Positions 12,001 through 23,261 of a stretch of DNA of 64,000 bases are shown in pieces. Made by a program: the position numbers and the translations under genes. Numbering within the stretch: the stretch's first letter is position 1; each line of letters opens with the position of its first letter. Source of the DNA: Klebsormidium nitens (taxonomy: Eukaryota > Streptophyta > Klebsormidiophyceae > Klebsormidiales > Klebsormidiaceae); the NCBI GenBank assembly GCA_000708835.1, contig DF237066.1, forward strand, positions 63,005 to 127,004. The letters run 5' to 3'. A model generated the notes under the pieces. It searched no databases. It saw only the letters and a list, made by a program, of their open reading frames with translations, and was not told the DNA's origin.

Positions 12001-14477
12001 CGGGTAGACGGGCGCCGCCGCTTCGATCGCCGCTTCTAGTATCCGGTGGATGCATCGCTGCGGGGTCCGTAGAGATCACGTCAGTTCACTGCCGAAAAAT
12101 GTAGATTAGGGTTCGCTTCATGTGGTACTCATGGCGAATAGAGCCGTTTTTGAAACGGAGAGCAGAACCTAACGCCGCCGCTTCCATCGCGGATTCGACA
12201 ATACAATGGATGCACGGCTGCGGGGTCAACAGAGAGACCAAGTCAATTCACTGCCGAAAGTGCAGCTTAGGGTTTGCATCATCTGGCATTCATGGCGGAT
12301 AGAGGCTCTGGTTATAGTTCTTGAGAATTGCCTTTTTTGAGAAGGAGAGCAGAACCGCCGGGCAGACGGGCGCAACGGCTGCAACTGTGGATTGTTTTGC
12401 CCGGTGGATGCACCGTTGCAAGAGCAAATCGTGACCGTCGAGGGCTCGAAGTGAGAAGACCGTATTCGTTAATGGGGAGAAGTGAGAAAACGTGTTCGTT
12501 GATGGCGAGAAGAGCAGCTTTCTGTCAGGTAGGAACTGTTAGTAGAGGGCCTTCAGTCGGGATCGAGCGATGTTTTTATTCGAAAAACGAGCGAGTGAGG
12601 TCCAGAGCAGCATTGAGGACGGCTTGAAGCAGATCACTCCTACTCGAGTCCTCCAAGGACGGGATTGACGCCGCTGAGACAAAGAATATCTTCCTGAAGT
12701 GAGAATAAGTAACACAACAATCTGAATCACTACCCAGATCAACCATATATTGTAAGTGTGACTACTACTAGAGTCCTCAAAAGCAGGAAGTGAAGCGGAT
12801 GAGACAAATGTAATCCATCTCGAAGCATAGAAAGGACGGAGAGAGTGAATACAACAGTCCGGAGCACTAACCAGATCAACCAAATATTGTAAGTACCGCC
12901 GCACGCCGAAGCGCCATCGCGTGAAGTCCGGGATGGGCTTTGCGGTGGCCACCCGGAGCTCGCCGCTCGTCTCGAGGAGCGCCAGCCGCCGCGCTAGTTG
13001 CTCGTAGAACAGGCCGGACTCGTCGGCAGGGGTGAACGCCGGGCTGAAACTTTTGACCTGCGAATTAGTAGCATTGAGACGGATTTTGAAAGGTTCGTCT
13101 TGAGGAGCGCCAGCCACCACGCTAGTGATTTGAAAACAGGCCTGACTCGTCGGCAGGGGTAAACGCAGTGCTGAAGCTTTTTACCTGCAGGTTTGTAGGA
13201 CAAGTTTGAAGGCTCGTCCATGATAGGAATATGTGGTGAGAATCGAGCTCCAAAGTGAGAAGCGGCTTGACTTGGCGGCAGGGGTATGCGACGCTTCTTC
13301 TGTGGGTAGGAAAGACCAGGACGTTTCCGGAGTTGACCAGATTTCCAGGAGATTGTTTGGAAGACAGTCTGATTGCCACCTTTTGAAAGTCGGATGATGC
13401 GAACGACGATGACCTAAGACTTGTCGTCAAGCTTAGGTACTGGACTCACTCGAAATAAGAACGATCTATACTCGTCCTTGGATTCAGGTCTCATCAGAGC
13501 TCTACATAGACTTTGACAGAGTGAGAGCTTGTGAACTGAGTTTTGCCTGCCTACGTAGCCTTCCAACCCGTACGTCCGGCATGTCTGAGTGAAAGCAGAC
13601 AAAACATTTCCTGGCAGGGAAAGAGATCTGACGCTGTTGAAGAACTGCAACACTGGGTTATACAGGAGCTGTTGGGATATTTTGCACGAGGCGCCTTGCA
13701 TGCTATCTGGCGACTTTTGCAGCAAATGCACAACAAGATGGCAAGCCTTCCTCATGCTTTGCAGCTTCAAATTGACTTCGCACATTCGTGCGTAATTGTA
13801 ACGGCAAGAAAGGTGCGTTGAGTGCAGTGCATCCAAAAGGTGTGTCTAGCCGACGGCAATGTCCCTTTCTCAAGCCAACAAACAGAGAGGCCGATGCCGT
13901 GTCAATTGCCCCTGATTTGAAACAGCACCGACATAAAAATGAAGAGAAGCACTTCCAGACAAGCACACACCTTGAGTTTCTCAATTTCAGATTGATCGTT
14001 CCGCGGATCGCTACCCCACGCCTCGACTTGCACAAAGTCCACCTTCCCCTGGGTCGCCTCCCGGGGGTTCACATTGGCAGAGAAGCCACCCCCCTGTTTC
14101 TTTTCGTCAGCCTCGACCACCCGAAGTGCTTTGCTCACAATCTCTTCCTGACTAAAACTTTGCCCCTCATGGCTCTGCTTACTGCCGCTTTCCTTTTTCT
14201 TGCTCTTTTTCTCTCCGGGAGGGGGATCAGAGCCTAGTAGTCGCCCCGTCCTAGCGCGTACTGCGGTGGACCTTTGAGGTCGCAAGCGTCTCGGGGTGTT
14301 TGACTGGTCTGTCGGGATGCAAGTGCTTCCCCCGATGAAGCTGGCTGGACTACAGGCTATGGATGGCTGTGGAGCGGCACAAGCTACTGGTGGTCTTTGC
14401 GCTGCGGACGGCCAGGGGAGAAAAGTGCTGCAGGCGAAGCGGCAGGGGTCCAATCTTAGGGCAGACAACGCCATCAT
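9093..14477 (-). CDS. HO: Heme oxygenase-like protein, plastid-targeted
   Basis: Six exons: 14477-13971, 13057-12872, 11514-11293, 10580-10466, 9865-9696 and 9194-9093. They sum to 1302 nt, giving 433 aa plus stop, and all phases agree. Residues 1 to about 75 look like a chloroplast transit peptide (Ser/Ala/Arg-rich, few acids), followed by an acidic linker. The heme oxygenase fold is recognised from RRYLQYLVDL, VPEPTTQTQAYAKYIHQLG, LLAHIFALHVTHLTSG then MRIGSK, and the C-terminal ELPKALQKTSLLL. Active plastid enzymes open heme to biliverdin for phytochrome chromophore. The position where active plant enzymes carry the proximal histidine (LHT) reads LLET here, so this may be a non-catalytic HO2-type paralogue. 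That alignment was done by eye. The transposon's left end is 1.27 kb upstream of the start codon. Confidence 0.85.
9930..10160 (-). repeat. Echo array, 5' edge of heme oxygenase-like exon 5 (2 copies)
   Basis: Copy 1 (about 9945-10030) reads MRIGSKELELLPLMREVQAV on the minus strand, nearly identical to the exon 5 start, and keeps the CTGTGCAG-like acceptor (here CCGTGCAG). Copy 2 (about 10100-10150) is more decayed (CEAAVRFYRK). Both lie upstream of the exon in transcription. Confidence 0.88.
11640..12425 (-). repeat. Echo array, 5' edge of heme oxygenase-like exon 3 (5 copies)
   Basis: Real junction: TGCAG then CGATGCATCCACCGG at 11514. Copies of GTGGATGCATCGCTGC (plus strand) occur near 11675, 11855, 12046, 12207 and 12404, each followed upstream by a diverged copy of the LESAIEAAAPVCPAI coding block. 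Intervals are about 172, 180, 191, 161 and 197 bp. Some copies keep an acceptor and a short open frame. Confidence 0.9.
12540..12800 (-). repeat. Echo copies, 3' edge of heme oxygenase-like exon 2
   Basis: A copy near 12720-12800 repeats the donor region of exon 2: TTACAATATTTGGTTGATCT at the exon and TTACAATATATGGTTGATCT in the copy. Following intron sequence (GAGTAGTAGTC-like) is also shared with a block near 12620-12660. Copies lie downstream of the exon, as expected for 3'-edge copies. Confidence 0.75.
13085..13310 (-). repeat. Echo array, 5' edge of heme oxygenase-like exon 2 (2 copies)
   Basis: Copies near 13095-13200 and 13255-13310 repeat the start of exon 2 (13057 downwards). The first reads SFSTAFTPADESGLF on the minus strand against SFSPAFTPADESGLF in the exon, with an intact CAG acceptor. 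The second retains the CGGCAGGGGTA block only. Confidence 0.88.
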
Positions 14478-15750
14478 TCTTCGAAGCAGCGTACCTGGAA
14501 AAATGTAGTTGTCCCTACTCAGTCGAATAAGGCTTGCATCCCTTGCTCAACCGTTCAGCGTTGATTGCGGCAAAACTGAAACATGGAACGGTTCAAATCT
14601 ACCCTTAAAACGAAGCTTTTGAATGGACATTGTGCCACCCGGGAGTGGGGTCGCAATGCACAAGAGCAAGGTGCGGTATACTACCGAAAATGCACTTCTT
14701 CTTCAAACCTCGAGAGTTTTGAAGACACTGGGCGGATTGGGCCCGCATCAGATTGATTTTGTTAAGTTGTATTGAGCTTCAATGGTAGGGTTAGGAAAGA
14801 TTCTATGGTGGTCATGGGTGCGGAGCGCAAGTAATTCTCAGGTGTTAGGTTTTTTCGTCTTTGCTTCATTTTCACGATAAGTTGATCTTATTACAAAAGG
14901 CTATTCTAGAGAATGCGGCATCCCTGAGCCTAAAATAGCTTGCAGTAAAAGACTTTAAGTTTGGGGCAATGCATGAACGGCCTTACGGGCATATGCTTAC
15001 CCAGTAACAGTGATGGCGCACCGTCCTTGCACGTAAAAGTGGTGCCCTTTGCTAATTTGAGGCACCCTTGAGGAAACCAAAACAGACAGGGACTACCTAC
15101 TGCGCTAAAAGTGCACCATGATTCAATGGGTGATGATCTTGTTGCTCATTGCAAGTGAAGACATACCTACCTGAAAGGCATACTGTAGGTGCCCATTGGG
15201 CCAAGAGGAATTGCAACTAGGCATGAGGGGACAGCAAGATTCCGGCCCGTGCCTGGAGATACTCACGAGTTATGGCCCGTCGATAGCGTCCACATGGACA
15301 AGCGGGCCACGTGGGTATTATCGACGGCGCCGAATGGACACGTGCTAGGGGAGTGCCCATCAGTCTTCAGTCCATAGTCTGAGCAGCACTCGCTTTTCTG
15401 CCGCTCGAGATGGTCAGTAGGTACCTACGACCGTACAACCAGCCAATAAAGGGACAGGACGACATTGAATGCCAAAAATTAGGACATCATCCTGAACATA
15501 CACTATACCTACTACCTAGTTAAATAGAGACTGATCGATCATTCATTTTTGAATTTCGAATCCAAGTTCCGGATCATCTGAAGGAGCCCCCGGTACTTTT
15601 CACACTTGGATTCTACGTAGTCAAACGGAATACAAACACGTACCAGGTATCCATACGGGCCACAATTCGAAAAACTTTAGTTGGCATTGACCTTGAGTAT
15701 GATCTCCAAGAAAGCACATTCCATGATCTGCTAATATATTCCGAGGTTAA
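14478..15750. other. Intergenic, heme oxygenase-like 5' flank up to transposon
   Basis: About 1.27 kb with no convincing exon on either strand. It should hold the promoter of the heme oxygenase-like gene. The segment ends at the left terminal repeat of the 16.7-kb transposon. Confidence 0.55.
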
Positions 15751-15779
15751 CACAGGGAGGATGGGACGCGAACCGGGGC
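15751..15779 (+). repeat. Left terminal inverted repeat
   Basis: Begins CACAGGGAGGATGGGACG and matches the reverse complement of 32391-32419 at 28 of 29 positions. The match stops abruptly outside the CACAG terminus, which defines the element boundary. Confidence 0.9.
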
Positions 15780-16170
15780 CCGGTTTAGCCCCGGTTCGGC
15801 CCCAGATTCTGCACAAACCGGGATCAAACCGAGGCGAAACCGGGGCAGGGCTCGCCCCGGTTTTCTTGCCGTTTTTCCGGGGCGGGTTTGCAGGAAACCG
15901 GGGCGCCCAGGGGCGCCCAGGTTCCGGCCCGGTTTCCTGGGCACGGTTGTAAGAATCCGGGGCCGGTTTACATGCAACACGTTGTATGTTGTAGCGAAAC
16001 CGGGGCGCTGTGGTTCCGTGAAACCGGGGCGGTTCTAGCAAACCCGTGACGGTTTCATCGGAACCGGGTTCCTCGGTGCAGTTCAACCGGGACCGTATAC
16101 TAGCTGGGTTTGCTGACAACCGGGGTGCACGATTTACCAACAACCGGACCGATAGCAGACCGGTTTCCAA
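15780..16170 (+). repeat. Left subterminal repeat block (ACCGGGGC motifs)
   Basis: More than a dozen copies of AACCGGGGC and its reverse complement GCCCCGGTT, some joined as near-palindromes (ACCGGGGCCCGGTTT). Subterminal arrays of this sort bind transposase in CACTA-type elements. The density makes spurious proline/arginine-rich open frames on both strands. Confidence 0.85.
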
Positions 16171-16753
16171 AATGAGAAGAGAGTTGAGGGGTGACTGGGC
16201 ACATGGCAAGTTGTTCTAATCGATTGAATCAATATTTATATAAGGTCGCTTTCAGTTCGCACCTTGTGCGTGCTGAACAGGCGTGGTCCTTCTATGGCTG
16301 CTCTCAGGCTAGAAACATAAGTCCTGTAATTAGCTTCCTTAGTAGAACAAACGGACAGACTCTCTTCTAGTCGCATAAACGCCTAAGCCAGCGCACCCAC
16401 AAGCGCTTAGCGGTCGCGCGAACTGGTCCCCGTCAATCTAGGTCTCAATCCTGCAGAATGAATGGGTGTATGATTCAGTAAATCTGATCCGCGCCACTGC
16501 TTGTTCCGCGCCCGTTCCAGGAGAAGTCGGAAATAGACGCCGAGCAGAAGAAACGGCGGCCAGAACTAAAAAGAGCACTACGCTTGTTAAGTACATGTCC
16601 GATTGCCATGATAATTCAGCTATGACAAGTCGTACGACCAGCTTTGAATGAGTTCTTGCATGACGCATTGCATGTGGCTTCAAGAAACAAATCTTGTACC
16701 GTCTGCAATGGACATTTCTTCGCGGAATTGCAAGACTTAGGTCAGGCATAACC

Positions 16754-18262
16754 TTACTTTTTGATCCGTAGTACACGCATCCCGCGGGCTTGAGGCAGCG
16801 GGGGCGCCGGGGGTAGCTGGTCCGCGGGGAAGTGCTGAACCATCATAGCATACGCCCGGTGCTTCTCCACTGCCTCCTTGTACTCCGCCTGCTTCTCATC
16901 GGTGACCTCGAGCGTCCCGCTCCTCAGGAGCTCCTGAATTCCGAACGTTTCAAGCGATTCAGTCGACTCAAACTTGCGTCCATTTGATTGCAGGATTTGC
17001 AGGGGCCTTACGGCGGATCGAGGTCAATGCGTCAGTACGTACAAGGTCATCAAATTTGACCCGCACAAGTCACTCAGGCAAAGGGCCCTAGTTTGCACTG
17101 AAGGGATGAGTGGAGCAGAGCACCTAACAGTTCAGGACTCGACCTCGATTGCTACACTCGCAGGACTTAATTCAAAACTTGAGTACTTACTTCGATCTGT
17201 AGGTTTGCGTAGTCTCTTTCCTTCGTGTAGAGAATGGGAGCTTTTTCGTAGGACATGCTCTTCTGGTCGAGGAAGCTTCTAACAAGAGTATCCTGGTTCA
17301 TGCCTGCGGTGAAGAAGTTGACGTGTCAGGTCTCGTGAAAACGTTCTCAAGCAGTTGAAGTTGATGGCCTGCCTCAATTCTTGAACGACAAGCAGAAACT
17401 GATGACCGGAGCAAAGCTTCGAGGCAGCAGCTTCATGATGAGAACTTATGACGGTCACTCACCCTTTGATGTGCACGGAACAACTCCACGAAGATACTGC
17501 GTAAACTCCTCCCGCGCATGGTCTTCTTGCTGCCGCTGCGAGACATTGCCCTTGACGTTCTGATCGGCGTCCGATCTGGTCACGTCCTGCTTGCCGCTGC
17601 TGCCCGCCTTTCCGTCCGTCTTCGTCAGGGGGACCTTGCAGAGATAGGACATCAAGCCTACTTAATCTCGTGCATTGACTTTTCGTTCACAAAATTCTGA
17701 AGCTTGATGTCCATGGGGCACCGTACTGCTTATGGCAGAGATGCAATGATTGATGTCCAACCTGCAGAGCCCGATCAATTGGATCTTCAATGGGTCGGAT
17801 ATCAGTTGACCATGACTACATGGTTCCTGAGCGATTCTCAAACTATCTGCGGCAGATTGGACAGGAGCTGCAGACCTGTGCAACTTACTACGAGATGGAT
17901 CCATAAGCTAAAAATTTGGATCGGTGAGTACTTCGTGCACATGATCATATAGGGTCTTTCTTTACCCAGTGCTTTCACGAGAAAGCCCAGTCCCTTGCAC
18001 AAAAACAGCTTCAGCTTACCTTGGCTTTCGATAGTACACTCGCTTTTAGTTCGACGTCATCAACGCACAGGGCTCGGACTCTCCAGTCGTCTGGTACCAT
18101 CGCCTCTCTTTTCTTGACGCACGTTAACGCATACACCCGAAGGAGGTCGTCCCGTTTTCTTTTTCCCAGTTCCGACTTCTTGTAGATTCCATTGGAGCTC
18201 AATTTTTCCACGAGATGGCTATGCTTCACCTGCGGAGACAGGTGGAAGGTGGCCATAAACAT
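16754..18262 (-). CDS. Transposon cargo protein 2, lysine-rich, unknown function
   Basis: Exons 18262-18020, 17634-17463, 17303-17191 and 16933-16754 give 708 nt, that is 235 aa plus stop, with matching phases and GT-AG introns. The start is the first in-frame ATG (MFMATFHLSPQ). An acceptor (TCTCCGCAG) right after it means the first exon could instead be internal, joined to an upstream exon. Residues about 12-50 read like a small helical DNA-binding or SAP-like segment (VEKLSSNGIYKKSEL, RDDLLRVYAL). The C-terminus is proline-rich and ends RVLRIKK. No family recognised. Lying inside the transposon and next to cargo protein 1, it may be a TNPA-like accessory protein or the C-terminal part of an alternative transcript. 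Confidence 0.55.
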
Positions 18263-18641
18263 TCCGTGGAGCTTAAAAGGGCGGAGCAGATTTGACTACA
18301 AGGTTCGTTCAAGTCAGCTTCCTGTTCGATGTTTCTAGAAGCAAGAACTGAGCCTTCAATAGAGCATTATCCGGTTGGTCTTTCGGGCAGTTGTAGGGAA
18401 AAACGGTCGGGAGCTTATCTACATTAAAGGTTTCATCCCTGTGCACATAATTTGGGATTGGGGTCAGCACCTTTTCGCATCTGGGAGCTCTTACTGTATT
18501 CAATGCACGTTGGTGTGAATAACCTGGATTCCGATCTAAAGAACTTGGATGCAATGGTCGCATTGATTGGAACCAAAGTTGACTCGGTGCTCCGATTTCA
18601 ACTAAAGTCAGAGCACCATGTCAAGGACAAAGCAATCTCAC

Positions 18642-21600
18642 CTAATTGGCAGACGACAAGCCCAAGCAGAGACGAGCCACGAGACCGAAATTTCCTTTTT
18701 CGACAGCGGTAATCTCCGTTTTCAACTCCTCTTCGATCTCACAGTCGCTTTCCGATTCGTCGTCGTCCATGCCGTCCCCTTTACCGTCTGACTCCTGACT
18801 TGATTCTGAACCTTCATAACTGCGTTGAGGGGATTCGGGAAGAGGCTCTTTCTTGGACCGGATGCAAGCACCATCGCAGATGTTTGGATTTTGACAGTCT
18901 CCCGCGTGTTCCGTGTATTTTTTGGGCATGACGATATTTCGTTTCGGTCTCTTCTTTGCTAAATTTTCGTCAGAGGGCGGGGGCGGAGGCGGGGGAGGGG
19001 GGGAAGGCAGCGGATCTGAGGGTTCGAGACGTTGGGACAGCGCGGCGGGGGCTTGTTCCTCAGCCGGTGTTGAAGCTAGCGGCTCTGCTGTCTGAGCACC
19101 GACCTGGATTGGTGCGGATGCGTTCTGACCGTTGGGTTCTCTCTTGGAAGTGTTTGAAGTTGGGAGCGCCTGCAGCCAGGTTCGAGACACTTGAAAGTCA
19201 ATGAAAGGCTTCGATTCAGGCAGCCCTAGACGCGGTTGCAATCCAAAATATATACGCCTTCGGCTGCTAGGGGCTGGCTATGGCTGCCTTGCTTAAACTC
19301 GGGCAAATAAGCAGACAATCCATCAATCGCGCTGGATCGTCGTCTGACATGGCACTTCTTCCAAGCACCTTGAGAAGTCATTTTGAATGGAGGATACACC
19401 AGCGGTCTTTGGGATCACGTCTTCAATTCGAAAGGTTTAAGGTTCATGCTGGCACATTATCTACATTCATCCGTGGCACACTCTCTTCATGCAAAGATGT
19501 ATTGACCATATTACGGAGCACCGATCGGCCGCGTCCTTCTGTCCCTGGCAGGCTGACTGATTCGATATCAACTGTTACATTGATCAAGCACCAGCTCATT
19601 ATTGTTTTGCAGACCCAAGAAGACTGATGTGATGCTTACTGATGCTTCTTTCTGGTTGTCTGACGGTCCCTCTTCAGAGTTACTGGCCTCTCTCCGAGCT
19701 GTCTCTTCTCCTTCGTTACCTTTTGCCTACAACAGGTTACAAGTGGGTAATGAGTAGACAATCAATGTTTTCGTATAGAGAAACGCAGGAATAAATAATG
19801 AGAACGAGCAAGTGCACTGAGCACGACCGGAGTCATCGAATCTCTAAGAGCTGAGAAGCAATCAGCACTTGAGAATTCGAAGGTTAAGGCTTGCAATTGT
19901 CAACATGCGCGCGCTTCTTACGTTCCCGCCACCGTCAGGGTCTCTTTCGCCTGTGAGCCTTGCAAGCTCGTGTTGGTCGTAAACGTCGGCAGGAGCCCAT
20001 GCAGTTGCTGTGTTGGGCCAGTCAACGATTGAGCCCTAATAGATGATAAATGCAGAGGATCAAAAATGGGTACTCAAAGCAGAATAAACAGCCTGGAAGC
20101 GTCTATGCAGGAAGTTGAAGACCGGGTGAAGACCCTATGCAAAGCGATGGACAAACCGATAGGTATATTCAGCTTCACGAACGAGACACAAAAGCTGCAA
20201 GACTTGAGCAACAACAGATAACAGTCGAATGGAGCTCTTCAAAGACGATAGTCGAAAGTCATTCCTTGTTGCGTACCTCTTTGAAGTCATCGTCGACTGT
20301 ATTGAGCGGCATATTCTCTTTCAAGAAAACGCCGGTTGTGTCTAGATCATCCTCGATCCCATCGATCTTCACTGCAAAGTTTCCTGCCTCAGTAGCTTGA
20401 CCAGGCGCTGCTACGACCCCACTTCCAAGTTTCACAGGGATGGGAAAGTCCGTGTCTTCCTCGTGCTTGAAACCAAAGAGTAGAATCCGCTGACCCTCTT
20501 TTGGAGCTTGTCGGGGGGGGGACGACGATGTTGACCCGGCAGCATCCTGAGCAAAATGAGAGTTGATGAGGAAGGGAGTCACAGATCCTGCTCATGCCAA
20601 CGACATTCATCTCTCGATATTTTTGAAAGGTCAAAGAAACATATCCCCAAGTAGCAGATTGCAATCATCAGATCGTCTGATCGTCTAGAAAGAAACCATC
20701 ATTGAAGCTCATGTTAACAAAACGATTGCCTTTCAAAAGAGACTGTTATAATCGTACCAGCATATTTTGCTTTCGCTTAGAGGCAGCTCTCTTGCTGCAC
20801 TCCTTCTTCTTGGCCTGCCGTTCAGGGATGACACGGTCCTTGTGCGTTTCGAACATTGTGCATGCGACATGGCGAAGAGCAGCTGCATAAGCAGATCATT
20901 TTCGTAAACTTCTATTGAAAGAGCATTTCAGAGGTAAAGACTAGAGTCAACATGCAAAGCCTAGTGCAAATTCAAAGAGGTCTATGAATCATAATCTGTG
21001 AAGAAGCAATATAGGTCAATTACGTCCATATTGCAAACACTTTGAAGATCAAAGAGTCCTCCAAGTTGCATCAGTGTTCTGACATGCAAAAATCTCCAGC
21101 TCAAGCACCACACAAGCTTACATGTAGGCCATGCAACCTCCCGACCGCCCCTGGTGACCAGCCGTCCATTGAACTTTTCCTGGAATTCCAGCAGCGTTTT
21201 CTTTTCAATCCCGTCCAACAGCTCACAATCCTTGGGGTTCTTCTGACAATCCAGATTCTGTAGCCGTTCTTTCTTCATCTTTCCCGCTGCTTCATCAACG
21301 TTCTTCTTCAAGATGGCATAGCAGTGCTGCAGATTTAGAACGAACCGAGCACCACAGGAATCAATCAGGTATCTTGATTTCTTTGCCTTTCTGAATATAT
21401 CCGAATCAGTGTAATCGTCATCGTCAGCTGCAGCTTGCTTCGTTTCGCTCCCTCTGGTTCGCTTTCCAAAAAGAGAACTGGATGCAGTCGGCCCTTGGGA
21501 GCTTCGCTCAAATGAGCTTCGACCTGAACCTTTTCTGCCCTCTTGAGCTTCTTGCTTTCTCGTGCTGTCTTGCGTGCCATTGGCAGAGAGGCCACCAGCT

Positions 21601-21893
21601 TGTACTCCTGATCCCTCCGGTGCAGCTGGTGTTTCCTGGTTAGGTTGCAATTGGTTCCTTACTTTCCTTGCAGCTGCTTTCAATTTTAGCAGCTCCCCAA
21701 GGTTTGGAGCTTCATCTGTTGCGGTCCTGAATAGCTTCAGATGCTCTTCCTCGAGCTCTGAAAACGCCACCCCATCCAGACCTTGGTTAACAATGAATTC
21801 TGAATACTTGTCATTTCCAAGCAGTTTCCCAACCTCATTCGCGACCTCTTCTGCTGTTTTGTACCCTTGAGTAGAATCGCCACCACGGTCCAT
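18642..21893 (-). CDS. Transposon cargo protein 1, SAM-like start and acidic/proline-rich tail
   Basis: Exons 21893-21122, 20882-20758, 20546-20277, 20035-19922, 19726-19640 and 19169-18642 give 1896 nt, that is 631 aa plus stop, all in phase. The N-terminus (EVGKLLGNDKYSEFIVN, then LDGVAFSELEEEHLKLF) resembles a SAM-like helical bundle. Next come a low-complexity Ser/Lys segment, a Lys/Arg-rich exon 2, a run of about nine prolines in exon 6, the basic KKRPKRNIVMPKKY, a Cys cluster (CQNPNICDGAC) and an acidic stretch. It could be a DNA-binding or TNPA-like accessory factor, by inference. Its TAG stop is immediately followed by GTGAG, a perfect donor context. Confidence 0.6.
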
Positions 21894-23261
21894 TTATTAT
21901 GATGGTACCCTGCTCGAACTAGGGCTTTCCACTCGATGGCTTTGCAGCTTTGGCGCAGGACCGGACCTGCAGCAATCAGCCTTTGCAGCTACTGTTTCTC
22001 TCTGTTCTTCAACTGAGCGCAGCAAAGGCAAGCATGTCAGCAGGCTCCATGCGGCCACAGCCACAGCGTGCAGCTGCTGATCATTCGTAATTTCGTTGGA
22101 GCTAGGCTTCTGCACTGGGTCTGCTATTTGCTGGGAAAACGCTGCAACATTTCATTAAAGCTTGCCCAAGTGGGCTAGCATGCTGAAAGCTTTCAATGTT
22201 TGAGAAAGGCCATCGATTATTGCTAATTCATCAATCCTGTGGCGCTTGAGTCTATTGCATGCGCATCTCGGTCAGGACATTGATCAGCAGGATCAGCATT
22301 GCAATGTGTTAAGGTGATTGGGAACCCATTGGCAAAATGGTGTCTTATCATCTTATGCGTCATACGCGCCGCCTCATGAAGGCTTTGCCTCAGAGATGAA
22401 CCGCTGACAGTGAGGGCTGGATACATATCTGAAAATTTGAATACTGGTTGCAATGTTTGCCGCGTATCAATCAGTGTCGGCGGGCCCGATCTAGCAACTG
22501 TTCACAGTTCATCGTAGCCGTTGAATATTTATATCGACGATGCAAATACGACACATCAGCGTCGACGAATTTTCAGGTATTGTGCTGCTGAATAGGAATT
22601 GTGTACTGCTGTAATTGACTGTAATATGTTGCTATCTAATACTCGCTTATGCCCAAGTAGTTTGCCGCTTATAAATCGTCATAAATCCTGCGAAACCCAA
22701 ACTCTTGAACAATAATAATGTTCAATATCAATCTGATCAAACCCGCAGGCAATATTAGCTTTCCAGGTTGAAAAGCCTAACCTGCCGAACGGACCAGAAA
22801 TGGGCCCTTATAATAGTCGGAAGTCCGGACTCCTGTAGGTTATTTCATTCAGCAGGAGTTTGGGACAGCCAATGAACCATATCTTCTTTATCCAGTCCAT
22901 CCATACCGATCAAGAGCTCAAGAAGATGTGACCTGATTGTGATGTGCCATTGCAATGGCGGCCAACTGCTTTGTAGTCTGTTAGAGATTGTGGCTACATG
23001 GGGCTCATTGCTTCCGCTGCAATTCCCAATGGGAGGCACAGGGCAGCCGCTGAGCGAGGCGGCCTGAGCTAGCGCATGCGGTGGTTTCATGCAGGTCTTG
23101 GTGTCAGTCATGGGCTTCACAAAAGCGACAGTGCGCTGCCCAGCAGCTCAGACGCTGGCGCAAGCAACGCTGAGGTTTTTGCAGCGCTCAGTAGAGACCT
23201 TTATTGGCAGTGCAGATCTTTGATAGCTTTATACAGGAGGTAGTGCTGACGAGCAGGGATC
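21894..23261. promoter_or_regulatory. Divergent spacer between cargo 1 and transposase
   Basis: The 1.37-kb gap separates two divergently transcribed transposon genes and should hold both promoters. A minus-strand open frame of 91 codons (23120-22845) starts with ATG but matches nothing I recognise. No core promoter can be assigned with confidence. Confidence 0.45.

Noticed and set aside
15613-16209. 198-codon minus-strand frame at the transposon left end
   Set aside because: Composed of the GC-rich subterminal repeats, giving Pro/Arg-rich nonsense. No family and no exon structure.
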